Below, piece after piece: positions 17,106 through 26,502 of a DNA stretch of 64,000 bases. The notes beneath the pieces were generated by a model that saw only the letters and a program-made list of their open reading frames with translations, did no database searches and was not told the DNA's origin. The position numbers and the translations under genes were made by a program. The DNA is from Lachnospira pectinoschiza (GTDB lineage Bacteria; Bacillota; Clostridia; Lachnospirales; Lachnospiraceae). Location of the stretch: assembly GCF_020564355.1 (NCBI RefSeq), contig NZ_JAJCRR010000001.1, forward strand, positions 124,001-188,000, written 5' to 3'. Numbering within the stretch: position 1 is the stretch's first letter; the number at the start of each line of letters is the position of its first letter.

Positions 17106-19628
17106 TTGAATTTAGATGGATTAAATGACTGCCAGAAAAGGGCGGTAAAACAGACAGAGGGGCCAGTGTTAATTATTGCCGGGGCAGGTTCGGGAAAAAC
17201 ACGTGTTTTGACAAACCGCATTGCATATCTGATTGATGAATGTGGAATCAGCCCATATAATATTTTAGCAATTACATTTACCAACAAAGCCGCCGCAGAA
17301 ATGCGTGAACGTGTGGAAAAGGTAACGGACTGCGGCAGTCAGGTGTGGGTAAGTACCTTTCATTCGACCTGTGTGCGGATTCTTCGCCGTTACATAGACA
17401 GAATCGGGTATCAGACCAATTTTACGATTTATGATACGGACGACCAGAAAAGCGTAATCCGGGATGCCTGTAAAAAATTAAACATCGATACAAAAATGCT
17501 GAAAGAGCGCACAATTATGAGTGCGATTTCATCTGCCAAAGATGAAATGATTTCGCCGGATGAAATGGAAGTGAATGCCGGGGGCGATTACAATGCCAAA
17601 AGAATTGCCGGTGTATACAGAGAGTATCAGAAGACACTTAAAGCAAATAATGCGCTGGATTTTGACGATTTGATATTTAAGACGGTTGAACTGTTAAACC
17701 GTGATGAGGAAGTGTTGGAAGCGTATCAGGAGCGTTTCCGTTATATCATGGTCGATGAGTATCAGGATACGAATACATCACAGTTCCGTCTGATTAGCAA
17801 GCTGGCACAAAAATACGGCAATTTGTGTGTGGTCGGTGATGATGACCAGTCCATTTACAAATTCAGAGGGGCGAATATCGGCAATATTTTAAATTTTGAA
17901 AATACATTTCCAGGTGCAAAGGTGATTAAACTGGAACAGAACTACCGTTCGACACAGACCATTCTTTCTGCGGCAAATGAGGTGATTGCGCATAATATCG
18001 GAAGAAAGTCTAAAAAGCTGTGGACGGAAAACGGCAAAGGGGACAAGATTCATTTCCGCATTTATGAAGATGCTTATAAAGAAGCGGAAGGTGTGGTGGA
18101 AAATATCTGTGCCTGTGTGCGGGACGGCTGGAATTATAATGATATTGCGGTTCTTTACCGTACCAATGCGCAGTCCCGTCTGCTGGAAGAAAAACTGATA
18201 GTCAGAAATGTGCCATACCGCATTTACGGCGGTATTAATTTCTATCAGCGAAAAGAAATCAAAGATATTCTTGCGTATTTAAAGACGATAGATAACGGTA
18301 TGGACGGGCAGGCGGTGAAAAGAATTATCAATGTACCGCGGCGCGGAATCGGTGCGACAACACTGGAACGTGTACAGGAGTTTGCCGATGCCAACGATAT
18401 GACGTTCTGGGATGCCTTGTGCAATGCCGCAGAAATTCCGAATATCGGCAGGGGACTTTCAAAGATTGAATCCTTTGTGACACTGATTCTGGGATTTCAG
18501 GCAAAGAAGCAGTTTTTGTCTATCCGCGAACTGACAGAAACAATTCTTGAAGATACGAGGTATATGGAAGCACTTGCGGAAAACGAAACCAAGGAAGAAG
18601 TTGAAGCAAGACAGGAAAATATCGATGAATTTATGAATAAAATCATCAGCTATGAGGAACAGACGGAAGGCGATTTTTCAGAAATGCAGACAGATGGAGA
18701 AAATCCGCAGGCAGCTCCGACACTCAGTGGATTCCTTGAGGAGGTGGCACTGATTGCAGATATTGATAATCTGGATCAGGACGGCAATCAGGTCATGTTA
18801 ATGACACTGCATAGCGCAAAGGGTCTGGAATTTCCGATTGTATACATGACAGGACTGGAAGACGGACTGTTCCCAAGCTACATGACGATTATGTCCGATG
18901 ACCCGACAGAAGTCGAGGAAGAACGCCGTTTGTGTTATGTCGGCATTACAAGAGCACAGAAGGAACTCAATATCAGTGCGGCAAAGACGCGTATGATTCA
19001 CGGCGAAACACAGATGAATAAGGTGTCGCGTTTTGTAAAGGAGATTCCTGAAAATCTTTTAGAGGTTGAAAATCACAGTTACGGCAGTAAGAAAAGTGCC
19101 CTTTCCTTTGGCGGAGAAGACAGCGGGGAATCACAGGGACGGTTTGACTTCCGTGCCAATGCCAAAGCGGCACTGTCCCGCTACGGAAGCGGAACAACCA
19201 CTTACGGTCAGGGTAATAAAAAGGTTGCAATCAGCGGACAAAAAGGCATCGGCAGTACCTATGCCACAAATTACGGCAGGACACCGACTAATTACGGTAC
19301 AGGAAACTTTGCACAGCCGAATAAAAAAGTCGGTTTTGGGAAAGAATTTCCGATGGACATATTTGATTTAAAAAAGCCGGCAAAAACCGCAACGTCCTAT
19401 AGCATGCCATCAAAGAAAGCGGCGGGGGCAGTCAAGCCGTCAGGACAGGCAGCAGGCGGGACAGGGCTTGGCTATCAGGTCGGCGATACCGTTTCCCATG
19501 TCAAATTCGGAACCGGACAGGTGCTTGCTATCGAAGACGGTATGCGTGATTATATGGTGACAGTCCAGTTTGAAGAATTTGGCACAAAAAAAATGCTTGC
19601 AGGGTTTGCAAAATTAAAAAAACAGTAG
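17106..19628 (+). CDS. pcrA: UvrD/PcrA-type ATP-dependent DNA helicase
   Basis: An 840-residue superfamily 1A helicase. TTG at 17106, preceded by GGAGG, gives the usual N-terminus NLDGLNDCQKRAVKQTEGPV; the frame is open further upstream but without a ribosome binding site. Motifs are in order: I AGAGSGKT, Ia TFTNKAAAEM, II VDEYQDTN, III GDDDQSIYKFRGA, IV EQNYRST, V TLHSAKGLEF and VI YVGITRAQKE. The C-terminus has a long low-complexity stretch and ends in the Tudor-like GDTVSHVKFGTGQVLAIEDG module, typical of PcrA and linked to RNA polymerase binding. It unwinds DNA 3'-5' in repair and rolling-circle replication. Confidence 0.95.
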   Translation: MNLDGLNDCQKRAVKQTEGPVLIIAGAGSGKTRVLTNRIAYLIDECGISPYNILAITFTNKAAAEMRERVEKVTDCGSQVWVSTFHSTCVRILRRYIDRIGYQTNFTIYDTDDQKSVIRDACKKLNIDTKMLKERTIMSAISSAKDEMISPDEMEVNAGGDYNAKRIAGVYREYQKTLKANNALDFDDLIFKTVELLNRDEEVLEAYQERFRYIMVDEYQDTNTSQFRLISKLAQKYGNLCVVGDDDQSIYKFRGANIGNILNFENTFPGAKVIKLEQNYRSTQTILSAANEVIAHNIGRKSKKLWTENGKGDKIHFRIYEDAYKEAEGVVENICACVRDGWNYNDIAVLYRTNAQSRLLEEKLIVRNVPYRIYGGINFYQRKEIKDILAYLKTIDNGMDGQAVKRIINVPRRGIGATTLERVQEFADANDMTFWDALCNAAEIPNIGRGLSKIESFVTLILGFQAKKQFLSIRELTETILEDTRYMEALAENETKEEVEARQENIDEFMNKIISYEEQTEGDFSEMQTDGENPQAAPTLSGFLEEVALIADIDNLDQDGNQVMLMTLHSAKGLEFPIVYMTGLEDGLFPSYMTIMSDDPTEVEEERRLCYVGITRAQKELNISAAKTRMIHGETQMNKVSRFVKEIPENLLEVENHSYGSKKSALSFGGEDSGESQGRFDFRANAKAALSRYGSGTTTYGQGNKKVAISGQKGIGSTYATNYGRTPTNYGTGNFAQPNKKVGFGKEFPMDIFDLKKPAKTATSYSMPSKKAAGAVKPSGQAAGGTGLGYQVGDTVSHVKFGTGQVLAIEDGMRDYMVTVQFEEFGTKKMLAGFAKLKKQ

Positions 19629-19645
19629 TAAATCGGGCAGGCATA

Positions 19646-19654
19646 TGCTATAAT
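19646..19654 (+). promoter_or_regulatory. extended -10 promoter before the small acidic membrane protein gene
   Basis: TGCTATAAT is an extended -10 with no convincing -35. It lies 33 bases before the first ATG. Confidence 0.45.
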
Positions 19655-19686
19655 GACAATAGAATATACGTGAAAAGAAAGGGGCT

Positions 19687-19965
19687 ATGATGATGATGAG
19701 CAGAGATAAGATTGAGGATAAATTAGAAGAACTTATTGCAGCAAGCAGACTCAATGAGCTTTTAAACAAAAAAGAAGCCGAGGAAGAAAAGAAAAAGAGC
19801 AACTGCGTGATTGCAGTGCTTGCAGTCATCGGTGCAGTTGCGGCAGTCGCAGCGATTGCTTATGCGGTTTACAGATATTTCACACCGGATTATCTGGAAG
19901 ACTTTGACGATGATGATTTTGAAGACGACGATTTTGAGGAAGATGACTTCGAGGATGAAGACTAA
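19687..19965 (+). CDS. small single-pass membrane protein with acidic tail
   Basis: A 92-residue product that I do not recognise. It starts at one of four consecutive in-frame ATGs (19687-19698) after AAAGGGG. It has an amphipathic Lys/Glu N-terminal half, one Ala/Val membrane helix (about 40-60), and a C-terminus of DDFEDDDFEED-type repeats made almost only of Asp, Glu and Phe. That tail would carry a strong negative charge on one side of the membrane. It sits between pcrA and rlmD with its own promoter and terminator. Confidence 0.65.
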   Translation: MMMMSRDKIEDKLEELIAASRLNELLNKKEAEEEKKKSNCVIAVLAVIGAVAAVAAIAYAVYRYFTPDYLEDFDDDDFEDDDFEEDDFEDED

Positions 19966-19994
19966 TCCAATCGTAAGTGAAAAAGTTTACAAGG

Positions 19995-20031
19995 ATGCCA
20001 CTGGCTGGAGTATCAGTCAGTGGTATTTTTT
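19995..20031 (+). terminator. terminator before rlmD
   Basis: ATGCCACTG and CAGTGGTAT form a 9-bp stem followed by TTTTT. Confidence 0.6.
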
Positions 20032-20090
20032 AAGAAAATTTATGATTATGGCAGAACAGGAAAATAAAAAAAAGCAAGAGCGAGGTATTC

Positions 20091-21473
20091 ATGAAAAAAG
20101 GCGAAACATATACAGGACGCGTACAGCATGTGGATTTTCCCAATAAGGCGGTGGTATTTACAGAGTCGGAAAATCCTGAAGATAACGGACAAAAGGTTAT
20201 TGTAAAAAATTCAATTCCGGGACAGAAGGTCCGGTTTATGGTCAATAAAAAGCGCGGCGGCAAATGTGAAGGCAGACTGCTTCAGGTGCTTGAAAATGCA
20301 CCGTCAGAAACAGCAGACAGATGTAAGCATTTCGGAACATGCGGCGGCTGTGTCTACCAGAGTGTGCAGTATGAAGAACAGTTAAAGATGAAAGAAGCAC
20401 AGGTTCATAAACTGCTGTCGGAAGCGGTTGACGGGGAATTAAACTTTGAAGGCATTATCGGAAGCCCGTGTCAGGAAGCGTACCGCAATAAAATGGAATT
20501 TTCATTCGGTGATGAAGTAAAGGGCGGCGAACTGGCATTAGGTCTGCATAAGCGCAACAGCATGTATGACATTGTGACGGTGGACGGCTGTAAAATCGTT
20601 GATGAAGATTATCATAAAATTTTAACGGCGGTGCTTGAATACTGCCGGAAAAAGGAACTTCCGTATTACCATAAAATGACCCATGAAGGCTATCTGCGCC
20701 ACCTGCTGGTGCGCAAAGCCGTAAAGACACAGCAGATTTTAGTGGATGTTGTGACAACGACACAGATAGAGTTTGATATGGCAGAACTGGCGGGGATTTT
20801 ACGGGAACTGCCGCTTTCCGGTACACTGACGGGATTTTTACATACACGCAATGACAGTGTCGCCGATGTTGTCAAAAATGAGGGTACAACGGTACTTTAC
20901 GGCAGGGATTACATTGAAGAAGAACTGCTCGGACTGACTTTTAAAATTACGGCATTTTCATTTTTCCAGACCAATTCACTGGGAGCAGAGGTGCTGTATT
21001 CCAAGGCACGTGAGTATGTCGGTACGACAAAGGACAAGGTGGTCTTTGACTTATACAGCGGCACGGGAACAATTGCACAGATTCTTGCGCCGGTTGCCAA
21101 AAAGGTTATCGGTGTTGAAATTGTGGAAGAAGCTGTGGCAGCAGCCGCAGAAAATGCAGAAAGAAACGGACTGGACAACTGTGAATTTATCGCAGATGAT
21201 GTGTTAAAAGCACTCGATAATATCACAGATCGCCCGGACTTTATCATGTTAGACCCGCCGCGTGACGGCATCCATCCGAAAGCACTGGAGAAGATTATTG
21301 ATTACGGTGTGGACAGCATGGTCTACATTTCCTGCAAACCGACTTCACTGGCAAGAGATTTGGCGGTGTTACAGCAGAGAGGATATAAGGTTATAAAAAG
21401 CTGCTGTGTGGATATGTTTCCGAATACGGTGCATGTGGAGACGGTCTGCCTTCTGTCGAGAAAAGCTCAATAA
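20091..21473 (+). CDS. rlmD: 23S rRNA (uracil-5)-methyltransferase, RlmD/RumA type
   Basis: A 460-residue SAM-dependent methyltransferase. An N-terminal TRAM-like domain (about 1-60) precedes the Fe-S cluster Cys motif (CKHFGTCGGC). FFQTNS and the SAM loop FDLYSGTGTIAQIL follow, then DPPRDGIHPKAL and the catalytic Cys loop YISCKPTSLARDL. It methylates a conserved uridine of 23S rRNA. The last codons (VHVETVCLLSRKAQ) matter for genome architecture: related sequences recur at 22.87 and 33.50 kb, consistent with mobile elements integrating at the 3' end of this gene. The gene itself appears intact. Confidence 0.92.
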   Translation: MKKGETYTGRVQHVDFPNKAVVFTESENPEDNGQKVIVKNSIPGQKVRFMVNKKRGGKCEGRLLQVLENAPSETADRCKHFGTCGGCVYQSVQYEEQLKMKEAQVHKLLSEAVDGELNFEGIIGSPCQEAYRNKMEFSFGDEVKGGELALGLHKRNSMYDIVTVDGCKIVDEDYHKILTAVLEYCRKKELPYYHKMTHEGYLRHLLVRKAVKTQQILVDVVTTTQIEFDMAELAGILRELPLSGTLTGFLHTRNDSVADVVKNEGTTVLYGRDYIEEELLGLTFKITAFSFFQTNSLGAEVLYSKAREYVGTTKDKVVFDLYSGTGTIAQILAPVAKKVIGVEIVEEAVAAAAENAERNGLDNCEFIADDVLKALDNITDRPDFIMLDPPRDGIHPKALEKIIDYGVDSMVYISCKPTSLARDLAVLQQRGYKVIKSCCVDMFPNTVHVETVCLLSRKAQ

Positions 21474-21525
21474 ATCAAAGGTTTCTGCGATTTGGGCAGA
21501 AAAATAGATGTGTGTTTCTGTTTCT
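21429..21525 (+). repeat. rlmD 3' end, likely chromosomal attachment region (copy 1)
   Basis: The final codons of rlmD (encoding VHVETVCLLSRK) and the ~55 bases after its stop resemble a segment at 22,872-22,965. Both contain the coding for ETVCLLS, then TTTCTGCG(A/G)TTTG, then AAAAT(A/G)GATGTGTGTTT. The imperfect repeat looks like an old attL/attR pair rather than a recent one. Confidence 0.5.
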
Positions 21526-21627
21526 GCAGAGTGGCTATGAGGAAACTGATTTACCCCATGGGATAGGCTTTGTGGAACGGATGATATATAATTTGGCGAA
21601 AGGATACTTTTTGGCAAAAGTAAATTT

Positions 21628-21774
21628 GTGATAGAAGGAATATTAGCAGGAGATGATTTAGAAACAACGGAATTTAATGATATTATGAATTTTTTGTATA
21701 TGGGAAGAAAAGAAAAAATTAGAGAATTATCAAATGAAAGTAATCCATATATGATCTTGAATTTTATTCTTTAA
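21628..21774 (+). CDS. short AT-rich ORF or gene remnant
   Basis: A 48-codon frame starting at GTG encodes a hydrophilic product containing LAGDDLETTEFNDIMNFLYM, followed by a stop. The frame is open further upstream, but no convincing ribosome binding site is seen. Base composition is more AT-rich than rlmD, matching the accessory gene downstream. It could be the tail of a lost gene. No function is proposed. Confidence 0.3.
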   Translation: MIEGILAGDDLETTEFNDIMNFLYMGRKEKIRELSNESNPYMILNFIL

Positions 21775-21837
21775 GAGAAATATTAAAGAGCAGGCAACTA
21801 TAGATAAAAAGATTCGGAATGTTGTGAGGTATGACGT

Positions 21838-22770
21838 ATGGGAATTAAGATGAATAAGGTAAGATGCAATGGGCAAGAACTTAAAATTAATGAATATGAT
21901 GTTAATAAAAAATATGGTGATTTGAAATGCTATTATTGCGATGCAAATGTAAGTTTTGTGAATTCTCATGAAAGAGATTTAGGTGAAAGAAAAATTATAG
22001 TACAAAAATATTTTCGCTTAAAAGGTGGGGAAGAACATAGACAGGGATGCAAATATACTGTTGATGGAGCAATACTAAACATACATGCAGATTGTGCAGA
22101 TGATGAATTAATGTCGGTGCAAGATAACAAATATGTGGTAAGATTGATGATTGTATCACAAGGTGAAGATAAAAAGGAAAGCAAGAATTTATCAGATGAA
22201 TCAGGACATGGAAAAAGAAGGCATAATTATATTCCAAGAGGAAAGAAAACAGCTTATTTATCTACAATGAATCAGATAATGAAACTAAGAGCATTGGTTG
22301 AGTGTAATTCAGATTTAGAGGATAAAATTAATTTGCAATATTATGATTGGAAAGATAACCCCTATTTAGTTCCATGGAAAAATTTCTATTTTGATTCGGA
22401 AAATGAAAATGACTTCAGTAGATTGCGGAGATATTTGACAAATAAGAAAGTATATCACCCAATTTGCGTAGTAGGATATATAAAATCAATTTCTGAGTAC
22501 CAGACTGGGAGATTTTGTATCAAATATGAAACGGTTTCAGATGAAGAAAATAAACGTGTTGCAATAGCAGTTTATTTTGAAAATAATCAAATTTATGAGC
22601 AATTCAGAGATAAAAGTGATTGTAAAATTATTACATATGCAAACTTTAGATTTTATCAAGAGAAAGAATGGACTGCACCAGATGAGAGAAAATTTATTTA
22701 TTATAATATAACAGGCAATGTATATGACATAAGGCAAATGTTACTTTTAGATGATGAAACTACAGTATAA
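21838..22770 (+). CDS. unknown accessory protein with CoiA-like Cys/His motif
   Basis: A 310-residue product (start 21838, alternative ATG 21850) that I do not recognise. Near the N-terminus LKCYYCDANV supplies a C-x2-C pair, and HRQGCKYT an H-x3-C pair about 33 residues later. This recalls the zinc-binding N-terminus of CoiA-like proteins, though the resemblance is only in spacing. The rest is charged and rich in Lys, Tyr and Asn, with no helicase or nuclease motif that I can see. It is the only sizeable gene between the two rlmD-tail copies, so it may be cargo of a small integrated element. Confidence 0.6.
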   Translation: MGIKMNKVRCNGQELKINEYDVNKKYGDLKCYYCDANVSFVNSHERDLGERKIIVQKYFRLKGGEEHRQGCKYTVDGAILNIHADCADDELMSVQDNKYVVRLMIVSQGEDKKESKNLSDESGHGKRRHNYIPRGKKTAYLSTMNQIMKLRALVECNSDLEDKINLQYYDWKDNPYLVPWKNFYFDSENENDFSRLRRYLTNKKVYHPICVVGYIKSISEYQTGRFCIKYETVSDEENKRVAIAVYFENNQIYEQFRDKSDCKIITYANFRFYQEKEWTAPDERKFIYYNITGNVYDIRQMLLLDDETTV

Positions 22771-22862
22771 GCGGTTTGATTTTAAGCGTATAAAAGAGGA
22801 TAAAGCCATTACCCCACTTTGAAAACCTATTGCATACTTTCGCTATGCAGTATAAAATCAAA

Positions 22863-22965
22863 GTTCAGGGGAATATTGAAACCGTTTGTCTGCTTTCAAA
22901 GAAACCTTGATTTTCTGCGGTTTGTGGGAGATTAAGGAAAGAAAATGGATGTGTGTTTTCGGGTC
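22863..22965 (+). pseudogene. remnant of an rlmD-like 3' end (attachment-site copy 2)
   Basis: In frame, the sequence encodes KVQGNIETVCLLSKKP and a stop, matching the end of rlmD (VHVETVCLLSRKAQ). Similarity continues past the stop (TTTCTGCGGTTTG and AAAATGGATGTGTGTTT). No longer methyltransferase frame precedes it. It is best read as a duplicated or foreign rlmD tail left by site-specific integration. Confidence 0.55.
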
Positions 22966-23027
22966 TTTTGAATGAAACATTTGAATATTGAAGCAGTGGG
23001 GTGTTTTGAAACTCTGCTAAATAATAG

Positions 23028-23093
23028 GCTTTTGCTAAATGGTATCGCTTTTGCGAAAATGTATGATACTTCCCGGCAGAAGCCTTTTTATAT
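23028..23093 (+). terminator. terminator-like hairpin before the PBP operon
   Basis: AGGCTT-T-TGC pairs with GCA-G-AAGCCT, with an inner GTATC/GATAC pair, followed by TTTTTA. It would insulate the PBP promoter from upstream transcription. Confidence 0.5.
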
Positions 23094-23102
23094 AAAGATA
23101 AC

Positions 23103-23131
23103 TTGACTTCTAAATCTTACTGATGTAATAT
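23103..23131 (+). promoter_or_regulatory. BlaI-controlled promoter of the PBP operon (operator site A)
   Basis: TTGACT, 17-base spacer, TAATAT. The sequence AAATCTTACTGATGTAATA at 23112-23130 covers the spacer and -10 box. The same AAATCTTAC-N3-TGTAATA motif occurs at the blaI promoter and twice in inverted orientation further right, so repression by the BlaI encoded in this locus is the simplest reading. Confidence 0.72.
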
Positions 23132-23201
23132 TTAAGAGTGGATACGAACATTGAAAATAGAATATGACCATATCAGCAAAGCAAAATGAATGGAGGTCAA
23201 T

Positions 23202-25313
23202 ATGAAGAAAGGAAAAAACAGAGACAAGCGAAAGAAAACAAGAAGCAGACTCCTATGGATTGCGATTGCTGTTATAGGAATATCTGCAGTATGCGTGGCA
23301 GGAATGTTGGTAACAAAGAAGAATGCATGGAGGACACCGGAAGAACTTCTGGTGGAGTACATACGTCATATTCCAAAACAGGAGTATGAAGAAATGTATG
23401 CGATGCTTCACATTGAGGCATCGGGAAATATCAGTCAGGAGGCTTTCATAAAACGCAATTCAGCTATTTATGAGGGTATAGAAGCCCGGAATATGGTAGT
23501 AGAGATTATTTCATATGATGAGGAGCAAATGTCGGTAACCTACCAGACTGCTTTCGATACAGTTGCAGGAACTATCAGCTTCGAGAATGAAGCACTTTTC
23601 CTAAAGGGCGAAGACGGATACAAGTTGGTTTGGGATGATTCTATGATTTTTCCAAATCTGACTTGTACAGATAAAGTAAGGGTTTCTACTATTCAGGCAG
23701 AACGAGGAGAAATTCTGGATAGGAACGGACGTGTTCTTGCGGGAGAAGGTACAGCATCTTCCGTTGGTATTGTTCCGAGAAAGTTGGAAAACAAAGAGGA
23801 AGCTATTGCAAAGATTGCAGAACTATTGGAAATTGCACCAGAAGTGATAGAAAAGAAACTGTCCGCGAAGTGGGTAAAGGATGATTCTTTTGTACCAATT
23901 AAAACAATACCGAAGGTTGAAAAAATCGAATTAATGAAGTATAAACCGGACCCAAAGGTACTGAAAGAAAATGAAAGACATGAAACATTGCTGGAGATTC
24001 CCGGAGTGATGATATCTGATGTTGAAGTGCGTGAATATCCATTAGGGGAAACGGCTGCACATTTGGTGGGATATGTTCAAAGCGTTACAGCAGAAGATTT
24101 AGAGGAACATGCAGGAGAAGGATATACAGCCAATAGTGTAATTGGCAAAAGTGGAATGGAAGGTCTGTTTGAGAAAGAACTGAAAGGGAAAAACGGTTGC
24201 CGAGTTTGTATTGTAAATTCGGAAGGTAAAGAGAAAGAAGAACTTGCTTATATTTTAGTACAGGATGGTCATGATATTAAGCTGACGATAGATGCTAATT
24301 TGCAGAGTTCTTTATATGAGCAGTTTAAGGAAGATAAAAGTTGCTCGATTGCTATGAATCCGTATAGCGGAGAGATATTGGCTTTGGTCAGCACTCCATC
24401 CTATGATAATAACGATTTTATTATGGGACTTTCCAGTGAGCAGTGGACTGCACTTAACGAAGATGAAGATAAACCTATGTATAATCGTTTTCGTCAAGTA
24501 TGGTGTCCGGGATCTACATTCAAACCAATTATAGCTGCGATTGGTTTACAATCAGGAGCAATCAATCCAACAGAAGATTACGGGAATGTAGGATTAAGCT
24601 GGCAAAAGGATGCATCGTGGGGGTCTTATTATGTAACAACACTTCATGCGTATGAGCCAGTTATTTTAGAGAATGCCCTGATTTATTCTGACAATATCTA
24701 TTTTGCAAAAGCAGCATTAAAGATTGGTTCCGAGGAGATGGAGAGTTCTTTGACTGGACTTGGTTTTAATGAGGAACTGCCATTTGAGATTAAGATGGCA
24801 GAGTCGCAGTTTTCCAATACAGATGGCATTAAAACGGAAATACAGTTAGCTGACAGTGGTTACGGTCAGGGGCAGATTTTAGTGAATCCATTACACATGG
24901 CATGTATCTATTCTGCTTTTTGTAATGAGGGAAATATCATAAAGCCTTATCTGGTATATCAGAATGAAGCGGAAATTGAGTATTGGATTCCAGGAGCATT
25001 TTCTAATGAGACAGCAAGCCGGGTGTTAGAAGGAACAAAGAAAGTTGTGAATGATTCTACTGGAACCGGATATGCAGCCCATCGAGATGACATTGTATTG
25101 GCAGGAAAGACAGGAACAGCAGAAATCAAGGCATCAAAAGAGGATACGTCCGGTACGGAATTAGGATGGTTTGCTATTTACACAGCAGAGAAAGATATAG
25201 AATGTCCGATATTGATTATCAGCATGGTAGAAGATGTGAAAGGAAGAGGAGGAAGCGGATATGTTGTTAAGAAAGACAGCCTGGTTCTGGAAGAGTGGTT
25301 TAGCAGTCATTAG
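23202..25313 (+). CDS. MecA-like class B penicillin-binding transpeptidase
   Basis: From ATG 23202 (GGAGG upstream) the product has 703 residues. Order: a Lys/Arg-rich cytoplasmic tip, a membrane helix (about 19-38), an NTF2-like MecA_N domain (about 45-165), a PBP dimerisation domain (RGEILDRNGRVLAGEG onward) and a transpeptidase domain. The active-site motifs are STFK (Ser438, Lys441), SDN and KTGTAEI. MecA_N-type PBPs include PBP2a, which cross-links peptidoglycan when native PBPs are blocked by beta-lactams. Control by BlaI/BlaR1 from the same locus supports an inducible role, but low beta-lactam affinity cannot be read from sequence. The next gene begins within its 3' end. Confidence 0.88.
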   Translation: MKKGKNRDKRKKTRSRLLWIAIAVIGISAVCVAGMLVTKKNAWRTPEELLVEYIRHIPKQEYEEMYAMLHIEASGNISQEAFIKRNSAIYEGIEARNMVVEIISYDEEQMSVTYQTAFDTVAGTISFENEALFLKGEDGYKLVWDDSMIFPNLTCTDKVRVSTIQAERGEILDRNGRVLAGEGTASSVGIVPRKLENKEEAIAKIAELLEIAPEVIEKKLSAKWVKDDSFVPIKTIPKVEKIELMKYKPDPKVLKENERHETLLEIPGVMISDVEVREYPLGETAAHLVGYVQSVTAEDLEEHAGEGYTANSVIGKSGMEGLFEKELKGKNGCRVCIVNSEGKEKEELAYILVQDGHDIKLTIDANLQSSLYEQFKEDKSCSIAMNPYSGEILALVSTPSYDNNDFIMGLSSEQWTALNEDEDKPMYNRFRQVWCPGSTFKPIIAAIGLQSGAINPTEDYGNVGLSWQKDASWGSYYVTTLHAYEPVILENALIYSDNIYFAKAALKIGSEEMESSLTGLGFNEELPFEIKMAESQFSNTDGIKTEIQLADSGYGQGQILVNPLHMACIYSAFCNEGNIIKPYLVYQNEAEIEYWIPGAFSNETASRVLEGTKKVVNDSTGTGYAAHRDDIVLAGKTGTAEIKASKEDTSGTELGWFAIYTAEKDIECPILIISMVEDVKGRGGSGYVVKKDSLVLEEWFSSH

Positions 25314-26502
25314 TTTTGTACTGATATTTAGTATTTCGGGGTGTAGCGATACACCCCCGGAAGAAGATACAGTTTCGGAAACAGTAATTGATGTTCAAGC
25401 TGTTCCAGATGAATCTCAGGAGGATGCAGAAAAAATTATAAACATCTGTATCAATATTTATGATAAGGCTGCAGAGGAAAATAAGTTGGCTGATTTGGAA
25501 ACAATTCGAGGTATTGTAAATCGTCTTGGAGAAAATGGATATCCGGCTGTTGACAACAGAAATCAAGTGAATATGACGGAAGCGGAGCAGGTATTGGAAT
25601 TTTGCAAAAAAGTGGATGCACAGGAAGAAGCAGAATTAACAATTCTTGAAATCAGTTATTTGGACGGATTTGTAAAATATGATTTGCATACAAAAGACGG
25701 AAATGTAGATGTGGTCAGAAGCTATTACAAGTATGAAGACGGGGGATTGCAAAGAGAAGTTACTGGAAGCTATCAGGCGGAGTATTGGAATTATACAGAA
25801 GAGGGTTACCTGATGTTTTCCGGTGTCTGGTTTTCAGAAAAATTGTACATTCTTACATTGAGTGGAGTAGAGGAGCATACCGCATTACGAGTACAGCCAT
25901 TGGATGAAACATATAGGGAACTGAGCCGGAAATATCTCAACTCTATCAGCTTTGAACAGAATAATATGTTCATTGTGGATTGGAGCGAAGACGATTTTGG
26001 AGATTTGGATTTTTATGATATGTATGACATTCTTTATCAAAAAGAAAATGGAGAGTGTGTTCCCTATGCTGCAAATGACAACCTGACAGTCGGTGCAGTT
26101 TATCGGATTCCAAAAGAGGAATTTGAAGGCGTTATTATGAAATATTTCAATATTGACAGTGAAACGCTGCAATCAAAAACGGTCTATTATTCGGAGGATT
26201 CGACCTATGAATACAAGCCGAGGGGGTTTGAAGAAGTAGAGTACCCGGAATACCCATATTCAGAAGTAATCGGGTATACGGAGAACAGTGATGGAACAAT
26301 TACACTTACTGCTAATGTGGTATTTCCATATTCGGGAAATTCCAAAGTATATGCTCACGAGATTGTGATTCGTCCTTTGGAGGATGGCAGAGTACAATAT
26401 GTATCTAATCGGATCATACCTTCCGAGGATAATAGTGAGGAAACATGGCACACCCCCCGTTTGACAGCAGAGGAATGGGAAGAACTGTATGGAGGCGAAT
26501 GA
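25261..26502 (+). CDS. envelope lipoprotein, first of three paralogues
   Basis: A 413-residue protein overlapping the PBP gene by 53 bases, with its own GGAGG. A membrane segment ends in the lipobox-like ISGC (Cys near residue 28), so it should be an outer-leaflet lipoprotein. I do not recognise a named domain with confidence. The two following proteins share its C-terminal half: an NWD/DWS core, YDMYDILY, RIPKEEFEGVIMKYF, then YTENSDGTITLTANVVFP, and a closing PLEDGRVQYVSN strand. Position directly behind an inducible transpeptidase suggests envelope maintenance under beta-lactam stress. Confidence 0.7.
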   Translation: MLLRKTAWFWKSGLAVISFVLIFSISGCSDTPPEEDTVSETVIDVQAVPDESQEDAEKIINICINIYDKAAEENKLADLETIRGIVNRLGENGYPAVDNRNQVNMTEAEQVLEFCKKVDAQEEAELTILEISYLDGFVKYDLHTKDGNVDVVRSYYKYEDGGLQREVTGSYQAEYWNYTEEGYLMFSGVWFSEKLYILTLSGVEEHTALRVQPLDETYRELSRKYLNSISFEQNNMFIVDWSEDDFGDLDFYDMYDILYQKENGECVPYAANDNLTVGAVYRIPKEEFEGVIMKYFNIDSETLQSKTVYYSEDSTYEYKPRGFEEVEYPEYPYSEVIGYTENSDGTITLTANVVFPYSGNSKVYAHEIVIRPLEDGRVQYVSNRIIPSEDNSEETWHTPRLTAEEWEELYGGE

